A program made the translations under genes and the position numbers. The notes under the pieces are model-generated. The model had not been told where the DNA came from, did no database searches, and worked only from the letters and a program-made list of their open reading frames with translations. From Candidatus Gottesmanbacteria bacterium (GTDB taxonomy: Bacteria > Patescibacteria > Microgenomatia > UBA10105 > UBA927), in contig CAIJMI010000001.1 of NCBI GenBank assembly GCA_903821745.1, positions 1 through 36,407 of the forward strand: 36,407 bases of DNA, given 5' to 3'. Positions 1-8,358 of this stretch are shown here, in pieces (within the stretch, counting starts at the first letter, position 1; every line of letters begins with the position of its first letter).

Positions 1-3000
1 CGGTGCTTCCGGCGTCACGGGTATAACGGGACCAACAGGAGCTACCGGAGCCACGGGTGTGACCGGAGTCACCGGACCCACCGGCGCAACTGGAGCTACA
101 GGACCAGCTGGAGCAACAGGTAGTCTTGGTCCTGATGGATTACCGTTATTTACGCAAACAAATAATCTGATTTACCCTTATCCTGTTGTCAACAGAAGCA
201 TCGCACTGGGAAGTACAACATTTTCTCCAGCGGATAATCCAAGTACAACCGCAACGGCAAGCGCACTCATTCATCTCAATGGTGATACAGGAAAAATATC
301 TGCCGGTGATTTAGCGCTTGGATACAATACGACAGCCCCAACTATCACAACGGTTGGCGCAGGCGAAGATTTAACCATCAGTCCCGTTGGAGATCTCTAT
401 ATCACTTCTTCAGTTGGAATTGGAACTAGCGCTCCAAATAATCCATTAGATATTTTCAATACCACGACACAACTCCGACTTTCCTACTCTGCATCAGAAT
501 ATGGAACCATGGGTGTAGACTCAGCTGGTCTTCTTGCAATCACTACACCAAATGGAGCTGGCAATGCGCTCTCTTTCGTTTCTGGCGTCAATACTGGAGC
601 AACAACTGCGGAAGCGATAACGCTCAAAACCAATCAATCCGTCGGTGTTGCAGATGAGATACTGCAAATTAAAAACAACACAACGGATTTAATGACCATA
701 CTCGGTAATGGTGCTGTTGGAATCGGAAATTCCAGTCCAAATAATGCACTTGAAGTGTTAAATGCAACCGCTCCACAAGTCCGTGTTGCCTATTCAACAG
801 CAGAGTACGGCACACTCGGCGTGGATATCAATGGATTATTATCGCTCACCACACCAAATGGTGCTGGTAATGCGCTCTCTTTCGTTTCTGGCGTCAATAC
901 TGGAGCAACAACTGCGGAAGCGATAACGCTCAAAACCAATCAATCCGTCGGTGTTGCAGATGAAGTAGTCCAAATAGCAAACAATACAACCAATCTCATG
1001 ACCATACTTGGAAATGGAAATGTTGGAATTGGATACACCGGCGCATCCATATCAGAAGCGTTAACGGTAAACGGTAATGCATCAGCAAAAATTTATAAAG
1101 ATAATGACAACGCCTTATATTATTTTGATCCAGGTGATTCTAGTCTTTCACTTGTTGCCGCAGGAGATATCACAACAGCCGCACAAATCGGTATCGGTAC
1201 AACTGCACCAACAAATGCAATTGATATTATTGGCACGAGCACAATCAAAAGTTCTGCAGGATTGACGATCGATTCCGGAACAGGTGATCTAACATTAAAA
1301 CCCAACGCAGAAGTAAATGTGGGCGGAACGGGAGCAGGAAAAATCAACGTTGGAACTGTTGATCCTCCGTACACGATTGGCGGACAACGCTACGCAACCT
1401 ATATGCCATCTATGGTTGGTGTCAAAGAGGAGGTCACTGGTGTTGCCAACACAACAGAGAATGTTCCGGGTGTTGGCTATCGCTCCGTTATTGATTTTGG
1501 TAGACTAACCCCAGGAACAGATGTATGGCTATTCAGTAAAACAACGGATTTGCGTACCAACATCAACAATCTTGTTGTTATTTTAAATCCTTCAGGTAAC
1601 ACGCGTGCGTGGTATGACCTGGATACCACAAATTATCGCTTGGCAATCTATACATCCATTCCATCCCGTGTCTCCTACCGCTTTACAGCACCGCGCTTTG
1701 ATGCAGCAAATTGGAAAAATACGAGAACAACCCCAATCGAAGGCTTCAACATCAACGGACTAGCTACCATTAATCCATCTGATATTCCCCTTGCAACACC
1801 AAGTGCAAATATAATTACTAATCTTGCAATCACAACAACTGCAACACCAGAAATAGGGCTCCTGTTTGACCTGAAAGATGCACTCGGCTCATTCATTTAT
1901 GATGTCGGTCAATTCTCCCAGGCAGCAATTGCAAACTTGAAAACCGGATGGCTACAGGTTGATACAATTACGCCGCTGTCAAACAATATCACAGTAAAAT
2001 TACTTGGCAACCAGAAGCTCAATATCACTGATACTGCAGGAACGCCACAAACATCTTTCGATGTCTTAGGAAATGCGACATTAAGTGGGCAATTAGAAAC
2101 AAACAGTCTCGTTGTAGATCAAAATGCAACAATTAGAGGCACGTTGGAGACGACAACGCTATACGCAGATCGCATTATCACACCGGAAGGAGAACTTTTC
2201 GCAACACAATCAGCTATGTATATCACCAATATAACAAATCTAATTGCCACCACGTCTGCTGACCTAACACCAACACTTGATGCTTCAACCTCAGCGCTCC
2301 TTGCTTCTCTTTCAAAGAGCATTGCGCCATTTGAAACACCAAACATCGACCTTTCAGGAAAAACCATCACAGCTGATGCGATGACTCTCCATGCATCACT
2401 TTCAGTTCTTGGCGGTGTAACCCTTGGCGATACAGCCGTTGCGGGGTCGCTCATGATTGATGCCGCAATTCAAATTAATGATATAGGCATCAACAGCATG
2501 ACTGACACGTTATATCTTAACAAATTACAACTTGCCAACGTTGATATCCTGGCAGGAACGTTAGTTGTAACAACGGAAGGCAACGTCATTGTTTCTGGCA
2601 ATCTCACTGTCAGTGGCATTCTTGGTGTTTCCACAATCAGACCTACAACCGATACCATTACCTTGTCACTTGAAAAAACCGCATCACCAAGTGCCTTTGG
2701 AAAACTTATCGTCAAAGGAACTGGTGAAAAGACAGTCACAATTGACGAACAAGGCAATCTGACGGCTTCCGGTTCTGCAACAGTTACGAAACTGAACATT
2801 ACCGGAATGGATGATGCGAGTGCAAGCACTTCAGCAACCTCAAGTGCTACCATCGGAGCAGCACTATTACCGTCTGGTATGACCACGATTGCAGTAAAAT
2901 CAAGTTCAATCACTGAACAATCACTCATCTACGTGACACCACTCTCCTCAACAAACAACCAAGTACTCTATATAACCGACAAAATTCCAGGAGTTGGATT

Positions 3001-3064
3001 TACCGTCAATGTTGATGCTGCAGTTGCAAAAGATGTACAGTTTAATTGGTGGATCGTGAATTAA
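1..3064 (+). CDS. Large surface/fibre-like protein, collagen-like and VGIGT repeats (5' partial)
   Basis: The reading frame is open from base 2, so the true start and any signal peptide lie to the left; a GTG at 59 lies inside the repeat and is not a credible start. It begins with Gly-X-Thr/Ala triplets, then several VGIGT-like segments near 411-440, 712-750, 1018-1040 and 1189-1224, each followed by a short beta-rich block. The remainder is Thr/Ser/Asn-rich, with short beta-strand-like units (for example GNVIVSGNLTVSG), and ends in DVQFNWWIVN with no membrane anchor or sortase motif. Collagen-like triplets and VGIGT repeats are known from bacterial and phage surface fibres. I infer an exported adhesin-like protein; enzymatic activity is not suggested. 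A phage-tail-like origin is possible, but no phage genes are nearby. It ends in TAA. Confidence 0.85.
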   Translation, partial: GASGVTGITGPTGATGATGVTGVTGPTGATGATGPAGATGSLGPDGLPLFTQTNNLIYPYPVVNRSIALGSTTFSPADNPSTTATASALIHLNGDTGKISAGDLALGYNTTAPTITTVGAGEDLTISPVGDLYITSSVGIGTSAPNNPLDIFNTTTQLRLSYSASEYGTMGVDSAGLLAITTPNGAGNALSFVSGVNTGATTAEAITLKTNQSVGVADEILQIKNNTTDLMTILGNGAVGIGNSSPNNALEVLNATAPQVRVAYSTAEYGTLGVDINGLLSLTTPNGAGNALSFVSGVNTGATTAEAITLKTNQSVGVADEVVQIANNTTNLMTILGNGNVGIGYTGASISEALTVNGNASAKIYKDNDNALYYFDPGDSSLSLVAAGDITTAAQIGIGTTAPTNAIDIIGTSTIKSSAGLTIDSGTGDLTLKPNAEVNVGGTGAGKINVGTVDPPYTIGGQRYATYMPSMVGVKEEVTGVANTTENVPGVGYRSVIDFGRLTPGTDVWLFSKTTDLRTNINNLVVILNPSGNTRAWYDLDTTNYRLAIYTSIPSRVSYRFTAPRFDAANWKNTRTTPIEGFNINGLATINPSDIPLATPSANIITNLAITTTATPEIGLLFDLKDALGSFIYDVGQFSQAAIANLKTGWLQVDTITPLSNNITVKLLGNQKLNITDTAGTPQTSFDVLGNATLSGQLETNSLVVDQNATIRGTLETTTLYADRIITPEGELFATQSAMYITNITNLIATTSADLTPTLDASTSALLASLSKSIAPFETPNIDLSGKTITADAMTLHASLSVLGGVTLGDTAVAGSLMIDAAIQINDIGINSMTDTLYLNKLQLANVDILAGTLVVTTEGNVIVSGNLTVSGILGVSTIRPTTDTITLSLEKTASPSAFGKLIVKGTGEKTVTIDEQGNLTASGSATVTKLNITGMDDASASTSATSSATIGAALLPSGMTTIAVKSSSITEQSLIYVTPLSSTNNQVLYITDKIPGVGFTVNVDAAVAKDVQFNWWIVN
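2..142 (+). repeat. Collagen-like Gly-X-Thr/Ala triplet repeat
   Basis: The first visible codons read as an almost uninterrupted run of Gly-X-Y triplets in which Y is mostly Thr (GVTGITGPTGATGATG and onward), ending around GPDGLP. Such runs form collagen-like triple helices in bacterial surface proteins. The left limit is outside the window, so the tract may be much longer. Confidence 0.85.
563..657 (+). repeat. 95-bp exact direct repeat, copy 1
   Basis: Bases 563-657 are identical to 869-963, offset 306 bp (102 codons), in frame inside the surface-protein gene. It encodes the segment starting NALSFVSGVNTGATTAEA. The flanking protein sequence is also repeated but has diverged, so this block was duplicated recently or homogenised by gene conversion. 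Confidence 0.95.
869..963 (+). repeat. 95-bp exact direct repeat, copy 2
   Basis: Second copy of 563-657. The surrounding 102-residue unit (VGIG, then PNN, then an LxLTTPNGAGNALSF block) is clearly homologous to the first unit, but outside the 95 bp the codons differ. The break in identity is at 964, where the first copy has G and this copy has A. Confidence 0.95.
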
Positions 3065-3069
3065 TACCC

Positions 3070-3552
3070 ATGGACCAGCACATACAGTTCAGAAATAAAA
3101 TAGCAGCTGATGATACCTAGATTGCCGGTATCGCCTAGAAACTCTGGGGCTCAATAGAAATTATCAGCAAAAACCATCTCTATAATCTGCTGCAGATTCC
3201 CAGTATCGTAGCGGCGAAAGACAACCAACCCATTGGATTTGTCATGTATGTCTTCGAGAAACGTGCCTGTGAAATTGTTGCACTCTACAGTGCACTGGAA
3301 AAACACGGTGTTGGAACGGCACTTATCAAGAAAGTGAAACAGGCAGCAAAACAAAACGGATGTACACGAATATGGCTGATGACCACAAATGACAATATGG
3401 ATGCCTTACGGTTTTACCAAAAACGCGGGTTCGTCATCAGGAACGTACGCATCAACGCAATCGCAGCACAACGGCAAATCAAGCCAATTCCACTTCTGGG
3501 AAACAACGGAATTCCGATACGGGACGAAATAGAACTCACCCTTCTTCTTTAA
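3070..3552 (+). pseudogene. GNAT-family N-acetyltransferase with two in-frame TAG codons
   Basis: From ATG 3070 the frame encodes a normal-length GNAT (160 codons before TAA) with no frameshift, but it contains TAG at 3118-3120 and 3136-3138. Residues around the stops keep family character: IQFRNKIAADDT, stop, IAGIA, stop, KLWGSIEIISK. The acetyl-CoA-binding motif is HGVGTALIKK, followed by WLMTTNDNMDALRFYQKRGF. An uninterrupted frame begins only at ATG 3244 (102 codons), which lacks the N-terminal strands. GNATs acetylate amines or protein N termini; the substrate is unknown. Most likely a recent nonsense-mutated pseudogene, since about 30 kb of other coding sequence here contains no internal TAG. 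Stop readthrough or base-calling errors remain possible. The 3' end overlaps the convergent pilin gene by 4 bp. Confidence 0.75.
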
Positions 3553-4064
3553 TCCGCGCACACACAATAACTGGATCCCGTACATTGGTTATTCGGACAT
3601 TGATCCGCACACTTTGCCTGACTGACCGCAATATCCGGATCTGCAGCGTTTTCCAGTGTTGTTTTTAAACAAAAACTATCCGTATCCGTAGAGGGCGGAT
3701 AAAATGTCGTTGTTCCAAAATCAGCCGGGAATTTCTTCATATATACTGTTGAACATTCTGATCCCACGGCTCCAACAGCAAAAGCAGTTGTTGCATTACA
3801 GGGACAACACGTTATATTGTCTGTTCCGCACCCTTTAAGGGTGTACATGGCGCAGCCGCCACCGATACCCGAGCTTGCCGGATATTGTTGAAAATCATTG
3901 TAATATAAACGTAATGCATTTTTTACCTCATGCATTTCCTGTTTTCTTGCCGCATCCCGGGCGCGCTCACGAGCACCCAACAAATTTGGAATAGCAACGG
4001 CCATCAACACCGCTGTGATGGCAATAACGACAATAAGTTCAATGAGGGTAAATCCTTTTTTCAT
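3549..4064 (-). CDS. Type IV pilin-like pseudopilin, Cys-rich
   Basis: The 171-residue product starts MKKGFTLIELIVVI, a class III prepilin signal with predicted cleavage after Gly4 and Glu5 of the mature chain, followed by one hydrophobic helix that anchors and assembles the subunit. The charged stretch GARERARDAARKQEM follows, as in many bacterial pseudopilins. The C-terminal domain carries many cysteines (GGGCAMYTLKGCG, ITCCPC, CADQCPNNQC, YCVCAD), suggesting disulfide stabilisation. The start is supported by GGAAGGA five bases upstream. It is the last of three pilin genes on this strand, 42 bp after the previous one. The prepilin peptidase and assembly ATPase are not in the window. Confidence 0.9.
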   Translation of the reverse strand: MKKGFTLIELIVVIAITAVLMAVAIPNLLGARERARDAARKQEMHEVKNALRLYYNDFQQYPASSGIGGGCAMYTLKGCGTDNITCCPCNATTAFAVGAVGSECSTVYMKKFPADFGTTTFYPPSTDTDSFCLKTTLENAADPDIAVSQAKCADQCPNNQCTGSSYCVCAD

Positions 4065-4069
4065 ATATA

Positions 4070-4076
4070 TCCTTCC
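4070..4076 (-). promoter_or_regulatory. Shine-Dalgarno of the third pilin gene
   Basis: GGAAGGA on the minus strand lies five bases before ATG 4064. Clear ribosome-binding sites like this are uncommon in the window and cluster on the pilin genes. Confidence 0.7.
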
Positions 4077-4106
4077 ATATAGTAATAGTATCTATGAGAT
4101 CAGTAA

Positions 4107-4634
4107 TTACGGTTTTGGTGTCGGTTCAACAACACTGGGACTACTCAAGACATAATTACAATAAATTGTACTCCCAACACCACAATTTTGATTGTATTCT
4201 TTTGAACCAGTTGTTGGGATAGATGTATCATTGCTGTTTTCAAGCCGCGCATACAATCGATATCCTTTTCCAACACTTTCATAATAATATCCTGTCACAT
4301 CACTTTTTGGATCTTTCGGAAGTTTAATCATGTATGTCGCTTTTGTAGTGTTTGAAAAAATGCTTCCCCAGGAACATGCAATTTTGGGGGTATCACCACA
4401 CCCGATGATTTTTCCACTATCTACTCCCGTTGTCCCACCTACAGGATACCCCCCATTATCATTTTCATACATCTCGAGCGCCCGCGTTACCTGATCAAGA
4501 TCTGCTTTTCTTCGCGAATCCCGAGATTTTTGCTGTGACGACTGAAATGCAAATGTGCCAATGCTCACCAAAATACCAAGAATGACAATAACCACCATGA
4601 GTTCAATAAGGGTAAAACCTTTTTTTTCATCCAT
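4107..4634 (-). CDS. Type IV pilin-like pseudopilin
   Basis: The 175-residue product begins MDEKKGFTLIELMVVIVILG, giving prepilin peptidase cleavage after Gly6 and the conserved Glu5 of the mature protein. The alpha-helix continues through SSQQKSRDSRRKADLDQVTRAL, then a globular C-terminal domain with YPVGG, LPKDPKSDVTGYYYES and a few Cys, a pattern typical of short pseudopilins in CPR bacteria. It ends in a Pro-rich tail (VVEPTPKP). The ATG is fixed by a perfect AAGGAGG four bases upstream. It lies 9 bp downstream of the preceding pilin gene, so the two are almost certainly co-transcribed. Role: minor or major pilus subunit at the inner membrane and cell surface; which one cannot be decided. 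Confidence 0.92.
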   Translation of the reverse strand: MDEKKGFTLIELMVVIVILGILVSIGTFAFQSSQQKSRDSRRKADLDQVTRALEMYENDNGGYPVGGTTGVDSGKIIGCGDTPKIACSWGSIFSNTTKATYMIKLPKDPKSDVTGYYYESVGKGYRLYARLENSNDTSIPTTGSKEYNQNCGVGSTIYCNYVLSSPSVVEPTPKP

Positions 4635-4638
4635 ACAT

Positions 4639-4645
4639 CCTCCTT
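4639..4645 (-). promoter_or_regulatory. Strong Shine-Dalgarno of the second pilin gene
   Basis: AAGGAGG on the minus strand, four bases before ATG 4634, is the best ribosome-binding site in the window. It sits in the 9-bp junction between two pilin genes and suggests that the second pilin is translated at a high rate. Confidence 0.85.
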
Positions 4646-5453
4646 ACGGTTGCACACACTGTAATGTCGATGTGGCAGGACATTTATATTTAGTATAGTT
4701 CGATTTACATCGTGCGTTACACAGAGCTCCGTCAGCAAAGCTGGAATCCGGACAAAGTTCACGAAGGACAGTGCTGCATGACCGGCCATCCGGCGCAATC
4801 AGCCCTGCTTTGGTATTACAGGCATGTTCCGGATTCGGATCACCCAAACAAAAATTGTCTCCTTGGCCAGAACTGATCGTTGGTGTTGGCGTTGGAGCAA
4901 AAAAATCAAAAACGGGATTAGCGATCGTTCCACCAACAGAAATACCATAGTTATATTTTGACAAGCAGTATTCACAGTCACTTGGCCCATACCCACACCC
5001 TTGATTTGGATCTGGACTACATCCGGAACCCGGAATATCAATGTCCGTCAAATTCCCAAGTGCAGCAAATAATTTATATCCGGTCCGTGTGGAAGTCGCA
5101 TCAATTGCTCCATCCTTATTTGTTGTTATATACAAATACGGTTCATTGGTAATCGGATCACAGGGAACGGGATGTCCCTGAAGATATGAGGCTAAAAATT
5201 GACTGCCGGTACACATCGTCTCGTGATACGCTTTCCAATCTCCCATAGACGGATACGCTCCTTTGTCATTGTAGTAATCTTCAAGAACAACTTTGAGCTC
5301 GGCAAGGTCGGTCTTCCGTTTGGAATCATACCCACGAATCGTTTGTTTTTGAAATGCCAGCAGTCCAAAAACGGCAAGGATTGCAATAAGGACGATAACA
5401 ATCATGAGCTCTGCAAGCGTAAAACCATGAAGGGAACGTTTTTGAAAAACCAT
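4644..5453 (-). CDS. Type IV pilin-like pseudopilin with Cys-rich C-terminal extension
   Basis: The 269-residue product starts MVFQKRSLHGFTLAELMIVI: prepilin cleavage after Gly10, with the usual Ile after Leu replaced by Ala but Glu5 retained. The helix, a charged DSKRKTDLAELK stretch and YPSMGDWKAY follow, as in its neighbour. Unlike ordinary pseudopilins it carries about 90 extra residues beyond a Pro/Thr linker (APTPTPT), rich in cysteine (CLGDPNPEHAC, CSTVLREL, CNARCKSNYTKYKC), perhaps a disulfide-bonded tip domain. A moderate AAAAGG precedes ATG 5453. It is the first gene of the pilin operon; the 71 bp to the divergent gene at 5525 must hold its promoter. A role as tip adhesin or minor pilin is inference. 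Confidence 0.9.
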   Translation of the reverse strand: MVFQKRSLHGFTLAELMIVIVLIAILAVFGLLAFQKQTIRGYDSKRKTDLAELKVVLEDYYNDKGAYPSMGDWKAYHETMCTGSQFLASYLQGHPVPCDPITNEPYLYITTNKDGAIDATSTRTGYKLFAALGNLTDIDIPGSGCSPDPNQGCGYGPSDCEYCLSKYNYGISVGGTIANPVFDFFAPTPTPTISSGQGDNFCLGDPNPEHACNTKAGLIAPDGRSCSTVLRELCPDSSFADGALCNARCKSNYTKYKCPATSTLQCVQP

Positions 5454-5510
5454 AATATCGCTTACCTTTTAGTATGGCAAATCATATCCCAAAATGCAAA
5501 GAAAATAGTG

Positions 5511-5516
5511 TATGAT
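5511..5516 (+). promoter_or_regulatory. -10 box (TATGAT) placed for near-leaderless start
   Basis: TATGAT lies eight bases before ATG 5525, which would put the transcription start within a few bases of the start codon. No good -35 is seen at 17 bp spacing and there is no Shine-Dalgarno. The same geometry recurs at 8927-8932, 14841-14846 and 14873-14878. Confidence 0.5.
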
Positions 5517-5524
5517 AAATATAT

Positions 5525-7363
5525 ATGATGACGAGTGTTCTATCATATCTTTTTCCGTTACTGTTACTCTTCTTTTTTCCGCTCACGCAGGACATGTATG
5601 ATACAGGACGATGGATCGCGCTCTCTCTCAGCACGCTCCTTCTTTTGTGCTGGTATGTCATCACGATCATCCGAACCAAAAAACTAGCACTGAATATTCC
5701 ACCGGTTGCAACAGGATTTTTTGCAATCACGATTGCAGCAATTGTCAGTCTCTTGGTTGCCTCAACCAACAAAATAGAAGGGCTCACTCACCCCTTGGGA
5801 CTGATTACCTATGGGTGTCTCTTTCTCGTTGCACTGATGCTGCCCCATTTACTGTCGAAAGAACAAAAACGACAGATGCTATGGACCTTGCTTGTGGTGA
5901 TCGGATTGTTGGGCCTCATCGTGATCTATCAGCAGTTTCAAATTGCCAGCATTATGTTTCCCGATGCATCATATTTAACAAGCAATCTCTGGAACCCAAC
6001 AGGGACACCCATTTCTGCAGGACTGTTGTTTCTTGTTGGCATTCCACTTGCAATCTTTCTAACCCGTGATGGATTTTCCCATCATAAAGAGAGAAACGCA
6101 GCATTTGCGCTCGTTGCGGCAATCCTCATGGTCATCGGCTTGGGAATTACCCTCTGGCGATTTTTCCCAATGATCAAAACCGTGATCATGCCATGGTCAA
6201 TTGGCTGGACGGTACTACTGGAAAGCTACAAAAATGCAAAAGCGGCATTGGTGGGCGTCGGAACCGAAAATTTTCTTCCTGCCTATGCACTCGGAAAACC
6301 GGCAGCACTCAATCAAACAGCACTTTGGAATACCGGATTTTCTACCAGTGCAACATTTGCCCTCCATATCGCAACAACCGTCGGACTATTGGGACTAGTC
6401 GCACTACTCACCTTCCTTGTATGTTGGTTCAAGGCAATGCCAAAACAGATTGAACTACGGATCATGTGGATCCTTGCTGCCATTGCCCTTGTGTTTTTCC
6501 CGCCGTCCCTGCCATTTCTTTTGATACTTGTGCTTTTAGGAAGTGCGCTTGCTGAAGAAAAAGAACAATATGCTACACCAAAACCTATTACCCTGATGGT
6601 CATCGCCATCATAACGCTCATCTTCACTGCGTGTTCTTTGTATCTTCTCTACCGCTTTACCAATGCAGAATACCTCTACGCAAAAGCCCGGGTGGCATTA
6701 GAAACGGAAAACAATCTCACCAAATCCTACAACTATCACATTCTTGCCATTAAACAGAATCAATACATCACCAGATATCATCTTTCCCTGTCACAGCTTG
6801 CCCTGGTTATGGGAGGAAGTGTTCTCAAAAATGCGCCAAAAAATGATCAAACGGGCATAGTCACCCTCCTTGATGATGACAAAACACTAGTAACATCCCT
6901 GTTTAGCCTCGCAGTCAGCGAAGCAAAACTGGCAACATCCCTTGCGCCAACGAGTTATGTTGCATGGACAAATCTTGCGACCATCTACCAAGCGCTTGTT
7001 GGTGTTGCAAACGATGCACAGACTTGGACAACAGCGGCATATCAAAAAGCAGTCACCTTAAATCCCACAAGTCCGAATCTTCGGGTAGATTTCGGTGGGA
7101 TGTACGTCAACGCCAAAGACTATGACAACGCCATTGCCCAATTTTTCACGGCCGTAACGTTAAAACCAAATTATGCCAATGCGTATTACAATCTTGCAAA
7201 CGCCTACAAATTAAAGGGGGATCTTGCACGGGCAATTGATGCCTTAACCAATACGATCAATCTGCTTCCACAAGATGGAACCGACTATACAAAAGCAACA
7301 GAAGAGCTGAAGTCGCTCAAAACCCAAGGGCTGCCATTACCGACTCCAACGCTCACGAAATGA
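5525..7363 (+). CDS. O-antigen ligase/polymerase-like membrane protein with TPR tail
   Basis: The 612-residue protein has about ten hydrophobic helices over the first roughly 390 residues. A periplasmic-type loop (KAALVGVGTENFLPAYALG) resembles the Wzy_C loop of O-antigen ligases and polymerases. The C-terminal about 200 residues are soluble TPR-like repeats (YVAWTNLATIYQ, DYDNAIAQFFTAVTLKP, NYANAYYNLANAYKLKGDLA). Proteins of this plan ligate or polymerise lipid-linked glycans outside the membrane, and TPR tails occur in pilin O-glycosylation ligases. The divergent pilin operon makes pilins a plausible acceptor; this is inference. Start: first of two ATGs, just after a -10 box. It overlaps the convergent glycosyltransferase gene by 27 bp and ends in TGA. 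Confidence 0.8.
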   Translation: MMTSVLSYLFPLLLLFFFPLTQDMYDTGRWIALSLSTLLLLCWYVITIIRTKKLALNIPPVATGFFAITIAAIVSLLVASTNKIEGLTHPLGLITYGCLFLVALMLPHLLSKEQKRQMLWTLLVVIGLLGLIVIYQQFQIASIMFPDASYLTSNLWNPTGTPISAGLLFLVGIPLAIFLTRDGFSHHKERNAAFALVAAILMVIGLGITLWRFFPMIKTVIMPWSIGWTVLLESYKNAKAALVGVGTENFLPAYALGKPAALNQTALWNTGFSTSATFALHIATTVGLLGLVALLTFLVCWFKAMPKQIELRIMWILAAIALVFFPPSLPFLLILVLLGSALAEEKEQYATPKPITLMVIAIITLIFTACSLYLLYRFTNAEYLYAKARVALETENNLTKSYNYHILAIKQNQYITRYHLSLSQLALVMGGSVLKNAPKNDQTGIVTLLDDDKTLVTSLFSLAVSEAKLATSLAPTSYVAWTNLATIYQALVGVANDAQTWTTAAYQKAVTLNPTSPNLRVDFGGMYVNAKDYDNAIAQFFTAVTLKPNYANAYYNLANAYKLKGDLARAIDALTNTINLLPQDGTDYTKATEELKSLKTQGLPLPTPTLTK

Positions 7364-8350
7364 GTCGACAACATCATTTCGAACAAGCAGTGATCCGTCT
7401 CCAACAGGGGTAAAATGTTCGTTCATATAGTGCTGATCTTCCTCCCGGAATGTTGTGATACGCTTTGCGGACCCTTGATAAATATATTTGGTATCGGTTG
7501 CGATAAGTGAAGATGCGATTGTTGGCAAAGGCCGGCTCAAGAAAAAAAGAATTTGTCCCGGCGCATTGCTTAAGACATAGGGCTGCGGATAATACATGGA
7601 CACACCCACCATATCAAAAACATATTCTGTTGTTGGAATCGTCCGCAACATGGTTTGTAGCATTTGGATCTCATCCTGATTTCCCCCGTTATACCACAGG
7701 TATTTCACATCCGTTGTATCGTGGTACCCCCTGATACACAAAAAGAGAAACACGCCGATACCCACAGCAAAAAGCATGCGGGTGAACACGGCTTTTTTTG
7801 CTTGAAGCCACACAAAATCAATCGCGTCTGCAACATAAAACACCACAAATACGGCAAGTGGAATCAGATATTGTGCATGTTTGGCAGGCATCATAAAAAT
7901 AAATGTGAGAGTCTGAACGATACACAGGGTTGTTATAAGAAGATCAGGAAGTGTTTCTTTTTTGCTGATATGGAAAAGCGACCACACAAACCGTATGGCA
8001 CAGACAGCAAGTCCTGCAATCCAGAGGATTCGATTGAGGATAAATCCCCAATTCCATCCGGAAATCCCATAATAGATATCATTAAAATAAAAATAGTTCA
8101 ACGGTGGGATAGCAAACATTTTAGAAACATTGGAAACTTCCATGGGAACCTTGATCAAAGAATATAGAAGCATACTCATATTTCCCGTTCCAATTCCCCA
8201 CCCTAAGAGCAACAATCCAGCAACGAGGCCGCCGTACAAAAACGGTAAAAAGAGCCGGATTGGCCGCCTATTCCAGAGAAGAAAAACCAGCAAAAAACCG
8301 GCGCAGATGACAACATGAAACAGGGTTTTTTGGAGGACCAGCAGGGACAT
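7337..8350 (-). CDS. GT-C glycosyltransferase, C-terminal part (frameshifted from 8359-8883)
   Basis: This frame holds the C-terminal two thirds of a PMT/ArnT-like membrane glycosyltransferase. The in-frame codons just upstream of ATG 8350 read SGLSFG, matching SGLSFGISLLFL of the paralogue at 14885-16546, so the ATG is an internal Met and not a start. Several transmembrane helices follow, then a soluble tail with EYVFDMVGVSMYYPQP, parallel to PVYDMIGSFMYRQ in the paralogue. Restoring one base in the A8 tract at 8368-8375 would give one 515-residue protein with the N-terminal half. Without the correction this part has no catalytic loop and is probably not translated alone. It overlaps the convergent gene at 5525-7363 by 27 bp. 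Confidence 0.8.
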   Translation of the reverse strand: MSLLVLQKTLFHVVICAGFLLVFLLWNRRPIRLFLPFLYGGLVAGLLLLGWGIGTGNMSMLLYSLIKVPMEVSNVSKMFAIPPLNYFYFNDIYYGISGWNWGFILNRILWIAGLAVCAIRFVWSLFHISKKETLPDLLITTLCIVQTLTFIFMMPAKHAQYLIPLAVFVVFYVADAIDFVWLQAKKAVFTRMLFAVGIGVFLFLCIRGYHDTTDVKYLWYNGGNQDEIQMLQTMLRTIPTTEYVFDMVGVSMYYPQPYVLSNAPGQILFFLSRPLPTIASSLIATDTKYIYQGSAKRITTFREEDQHYMNEHFTPVGDGSLLVRNDVVDSFRERWSR

Positions 8351-8358
8351 GCCAAAAC

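Noticed and set aside
563..963. CRISPR-like direct repeat
   Set aside because: Only two 95-bp copies, in frame within a coding repeat, with no spacer array or cas genes.
2470..2928. Antisense open frame of 152 codons inside the surface-protein gene
   Set aside because: It is the reverse complement of a repetitive Thr/Ser/Val-rich coding region, lacks a ribosome site and reads as low-complexity hydrophobic text; other antisense frames there are similar.
3070..3552. General reassignment of TAG to an amino acid
   Set aside because: All other genes are open without internal TAG across about 30 kb, and two genes end at TAG in sensible places.
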